Source: Atkinsonella hypoxylon
Lineage: Eukaryota > Ascomycota > Sordariomycetes > Hypocreales > Clavicipitaceae
NCBI GenBank assembly: GCA_000729835.1
Contig: JFHB01000136.1
Span: 1-64,000, forward strand
DNA: 64,000 bases
Reading direction: 5' to 3'
Below the pieces are notes generated by a model, which was not told the DNA's origin, ran no database searches, and was given only the letters and a program-made list of their open reading frames with translations. Below are positions 60,252 to 64,000 of this stretch, piece by piece (within the stretch, counting starts at the first letter, position 1; every line of letters starts with the position of its first letter). The position numbers and the translations under genes are program-made.

Positions 60252-63200
60252 AAGAGTTGTGACCAAGGACGGAAAAGGACGGAGGCGCACCAAATATTAT
60301 AGCGGGGGATTTATTTTTCATGTTTTGATTGATGCGGGAATAGGGTGCCTATTGCTGGGTGTATGCTACCATATCGATGACATCTTTGAATTGAATAAGC
60401 TATTGCATATGAGTAACATTGTTATTGCAGCGGTGTAGAGGAGCCATGTGCAGAATCCTTGAACTTGCCACTTGCTTAAACCCGCCGAGTGATGCCCTCA
60501 ATGACAGCCTACCCTACGGCATTACATCAAATCTACAGTCCAAAATTTTCCGATACGAACGAGCTAGCACTACAAGGCAGACGAAAGCGTCGTCCAGATA
60601 CCGGACCAGTCCCGGATTCCCAGATTGTACATGTCCTATGCGCAACGCCTACGAAGTACACATATCCAATTCATATTCACGATATGTACGCAGCAAGACA
60701 TATGGACATACCCAACGTAGCATATTCTAGCGCCACGTCGCAAGCACAGTGATTAAGCAATCCTGACGTGCCGTCACGTCCTGAACAAAAACTTTGTCCA
60801 AGGATTATGGAAAGCTGGAGCTGGAGCTGGAGCTGGAGCTGGAGCTGGAGCTGACATGGGACGATGAACCAGGGATGCTCATGTTGGGGTGGATTTGCCA
60901 TGCGGTTGCTCCCCGCTCGGCGCCCCCCAGCCCCGTATACCGAGGTGCTGGGATGGGGCAACCGAGGTGGGCATTGGACATGGGCTGAATTTGTTGAAAT
61001 TCCCACTCCGCGATAGTGGGCTTCGCGACACAGGGGAAAAAAAAAAATACAACTTTGCAAAACACCTTCTTCCGTTTCGCCGGGTGTACCGTCTTGAAGT
61101 CCGGCCCGCAAGCCCCCTCGGCTGCGAGGACGGAGGGCTCTTTTGTTCGCAATCCAGGTCGATGAGGAGGGCGGGCATGCGAGTTTTTCGGGCTGGGAAT
61201 ATGGGCACCCACGGTGTGGGCGAATCGAGGTGACAGATTGCCGGAATGTAAAAATAAAATTCGGATCCAGGGAAAATGCAATAATCGGTAGTGTTGCACT
61301 CCGTAGCTGCCCACTGACCGGACTGGTGAATTTTCTGGGCCCCAGCATTTCTGAAGAGCTTGCTCGTCCATCATTTCGAAATTTTTTTTTTCTTCTCTCT
61401 GTCCAAGGGACTGACCGAGACTCCCTTCGGAATGAATGAAGCCTTTTGACTTTTCCGTACCGATCCGGTGCATCACCCCGAGGCATACACACCCCCCCTC
61501 CCTTATTCCCTTGTTCCCTTACTTCCCCCACCCACCCTGCTTGCGATATCCCGGACTAAAAACCTTATACTGCAAGACTGCCAACCAGCTTGTAGCTCTA
61601 CTCCGTAGTTTTTTTTTGGAAGTCGTAGGGTCCGTCTGAATTCATTGAAACTCTCGCGTCGAGCGCAAATTCCCGGCAGCCAACCACGTCACGTCTCATA
61701 CGAAAGGCACCAGTGACTGCTGGCGCTAGCGAGACCCTGCGTCGAGTTCTGGCCACCATCTCGTCTGGTTCCATGACAATCCTGTCTGTCTTTCTGCTGT
61801 GTGTGTCTCCCTCCCCCCTTTTCAGACTTTTCCAGGACACAAAGCACGCTGGGAACATCTCAATCCGGCAGCAAAGGCACTAAAAAAAGACCGAGTGACT
61901 ACCAGATTAAAATGTCCCCGCCATGACAAGCACTTGTCGTCCACGCTTCGTGTCAGATGCTACTACAACTCCGCTCACAACACACCAGACACCACCACGA
62001 ATGGCTCCGGCCACTGGCTGACACCAGACACTAGTTGGCTAGCACCACCAGCCCTTGACTTGACTGACAGCTCAGTGGCTGCGGCGGAGACATGCTTATG
62101 GGCGTCAACCCCAAGATGTTTTTCCAACGCTTTCGACAACGGCTGGTCCATTCTAGACTTGAGCCAAAGCAATGAGAGAGCCACGAGACCTGCTGCAAGC
62201 GCTGTCGGCCTGACACAAACTTGCCCCCCAGGCTGCCTTGATGATCCGCTCGGATCTTGTGCTGTCATTCCGTCGTGGTGTCGTGGTGTCGCGGACAGAG
62301 GGGATCTGGTAGAACACAAGAAAAGCAAAGAAAACCAACCGCATGTATGCAATCGAATACGAATGTCCGAAACACATGCCTTGGTTTTTAATGCAGCCGC
62401 ACAAAAAGACCTTCGCTTTCTGAGCGCGATGGTTGTGCATACAAGCATCACTTTTAAAACAACTCCAGAACAGAAATTTGGATAAATTGAGGATGCAAAG
62501 GCTGAAATCGAATCTATGATCCAAGGGGAAAAAGCTATTACCCTCCATAGCCAGACGATATGAACGTCTGTCTGAAGAAAGGGAACTGAATAAAATGTTG
62601 TCTCATTTTGAAACCCATGTCTCGGACAAGCGCCATTTCCATGCAGGTCAGGCTGCAATGCTAGAAACCGCGTGGTTGATGACGAAGCAATATGACACAA
62701 GCTGAAAAGCCGCGCATCCAACAGAGTACAGAGCCTAAGAATTGCGATTGCGAAGAAAAGAAATTGCCGGGTGGAGAAAGACTCCTGCATATGCTGATCC
62801 ATGCAAGACGAGAAAGGTAAGAAGCTGATGCAACCAAGACATGAAAGCGGAAGCTATGAATACCTCACAACAAATGCCGGGTTGCAGTCGTGGCGTAATA
62901 TCTCACAATCTGGTATGAAATAAGCATCTGTCAGCGTACCCAGTGGTTTTCACAGCATCTTTGCGGAGCCAAGCTATCGTTGTCCTGGTCCTGGTGGCGT
63001 CCGTAGCTCCGGAATCTCGCGTGGCAGGCTGCACAGATGTGATGGGCAGGCTAGGGGATGAGCCACAGAGCATCCACCACCGGCAGCTCCAAGCCCAGGG
63101 CCCTTCACGAGATGATGAATCTTGACAACAAGATTCGAAGGGGCAATTCTGTGCCTCCTGACTAGAAGGGGCACCCTGAGGTCTCACAAGGCAGCCTCAA

Positions 63201-64000
63201 CCGGTTTCCCGGGAGGTGGCTGCTTTGGCAACAGCCTCTGGCCAAGAACCCCGTCTTACCAACAGAAGCTGGCTGAGCCAATCCGCAGTTTGAAATACCA
63301 ATTGCCTCCGTAAATAAAATAGTCTTGGTTGCGCGATATGTTGGTCGGATTTTTCCGAGTACCGTGTGATCAAAGTACCAAGGTACTCCACAGCGTCGGC
63401 AACGATTCTGCAAATCATCACCCTCTTCCTTCCTTTTAATTTAGCGGACACTCTGTGAAAAGGCCGACAAGGCGATCCCTGAGGGTGTCATGATGCGCAG
63501 AAAACTGGCTTAAACCAGTTGAAATAAACCACTGTTGATCCACATGGGTCGTCTCCCCGTTCAAGAAAAAAAGACACAAGTCAGTATAGCTTCGTACCGT
63601 GTACCCCGAGTTGAGTTGCGATACTCCATATATTCTTGGATGCGGATTTTGGCGGACACTTATCATTCAGTCGGAGCTACCAGGACAGTCAAATCCCAAC
63701 CTCTACGTCTTCAAAAGCCAAAAGCCAAAGACGGTGTCTGCATAGTCCCAGGATCTCAGTGCATCCCACACGAGAGTACAGCAATATTGATGCTTTTGCC
63801 ACTAGATCGATGCGAATCGCTAATTTTTTCCCCCAGTATCAGATTGATGCACCCGGAAAGGATGTAGTGTCCTGTGTTACTTGAAGACCTGAGCCTGACG
63901 GTGCTTGTCATCTTTAATGATGTGAAGTACACATTTACGGTCGGGCCATAGTGCCACATCATATTGAAGAAGTGCTGCAAGCAGGTGCAGGAAACAAGGC
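60252..64000. other. Right-end region without a recognised gene
   Basis: 3.7 kb with a GGAGCT repeat (60813-60853), AT-poor promoter-like DNA around 61,400-61,800 and overlapping opposite-strand frames at 61,800-62,800 that I could not assign. It may be the promoter or leader of a gene beyond the window. No tRNA or repeat family was identified. Confidence 0.45.
60813..60853. repeat. AGCTGG hexanucleotide microsatellite
   Basis: About seven tandem copies of AGCTGG, perfect, about 560 bp downstream of the malate synthase stop. Either strand would code for a dipeptide-like run (Leu-Glu, or Ser/Leu-rich) but no gene is supported. Confidence 0.9.

Noticed and set aside
61799..62802. Overlapping open frames of 228 (+) and 275 (-) codons
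   Set aside because: They overlap each other on opposite strands, show no domains and the plus-strand one begins at GTG. At least one, probably both, are chance; evidence is too weak to call a gene.
1..64000. CRISPR arrays, intact transposons, rRNA genes, secondary-metabolite cluster
   Set aside because: No direct repeats with regular spacers, no transposase, integrase or reverse transcriptase motifs, no 5S or rDNA signature, and no PKS, NRPS or terpene synthase core gene were seen.

Overview
The window looks like nuclear chromosomal DNA of a filamentous ascomycete, most likely a sordariomycete of the order Hypocreales. Protein-coding genes carry one to five short introns with fungal splice signals (GTAAGT-type donors, CTAAC branch sites, CAG or TAG acceptors). 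The gene set includes a KOG1/Raptor subunit, a GIN4-type kinase, a Tea1-like kelch protein, CBP4 and a QDE-1-family RNA-dependent RNA polymerase. Intergenic DNA is dotted with short palindromes of the TACCTAGGTA and TACGGAGTA kind that I associate with hypocrealean genomes. The species assignment is inference; no rRNA or other marker settles it.

Layout, left to right: a peroxiredoxin 5 cut by the window edge (+); ribosomal protein L24 (-) and tRNA adenosine deaminase 1 (+), which share a short divergent promoter; nascent polypeptide-associated complex beta (-); an OPT-family oligopeptide transporter (-); a 2.8-kb gap; the mitochondrial complex III assembly factor CBP4 (-); an epoxide hydrolase (-) and fumarase (+), divergent; an RNA-dependent RNA polymerase (-), convergent with fumarase; a choline/ethanolamine phosphotransferase (+); a Yap3/RsmA-like bZIP factor (-); a tRNA-Lys(UUU) gene (-); KOG1/Raptor (-); a 4.6-kb gap; a Tea1-type cell-end marker (+); SMC5 (-), convergent with it; a tRNA-Gly(GCC) gene with an intron (-); a GIN4/HSL1-type septin-associated kinase (+); malate synthase (+); and a 3.7-kb right end in which I recognise no gene.

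The genes do not form a biosynthetic cluster. They are housekeeping and regulatory functions: translation (L24, TAD1, NAC-beta, two tRNAs), central carbon metabolism (fumarase, and malate synthase of the glyoxylate cycle), growth control and polarity (Raptor, Tea1-like, Gin4-like), genome maintenance (SMC5), RNA silencing (RdRP), lipid synthesis and nutrient uptake. Exon joins were worked out by hand and checked for frame. The spliced reading frames close without stops and give lengths close to family norms. The least certain joins are in SMC5, the NAC-beta 5' end and the Raptor N-terminus.

The most interesting observations concern RNA processing. NAC-beta seems to need a one-nucleotide exon. 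The last intron of malate synthase separates the peroxisomal SKL signal from the enzyme body, and its own donor site supplies a stop codon if the intron is retained. SMC5 probably uses a GC-AG intron. The tRNA-Gly precursor has an intron that can imitate one side of the anticodon stem. I found no CRISPR array, no intact transposon and no clearly new multi-gene system.
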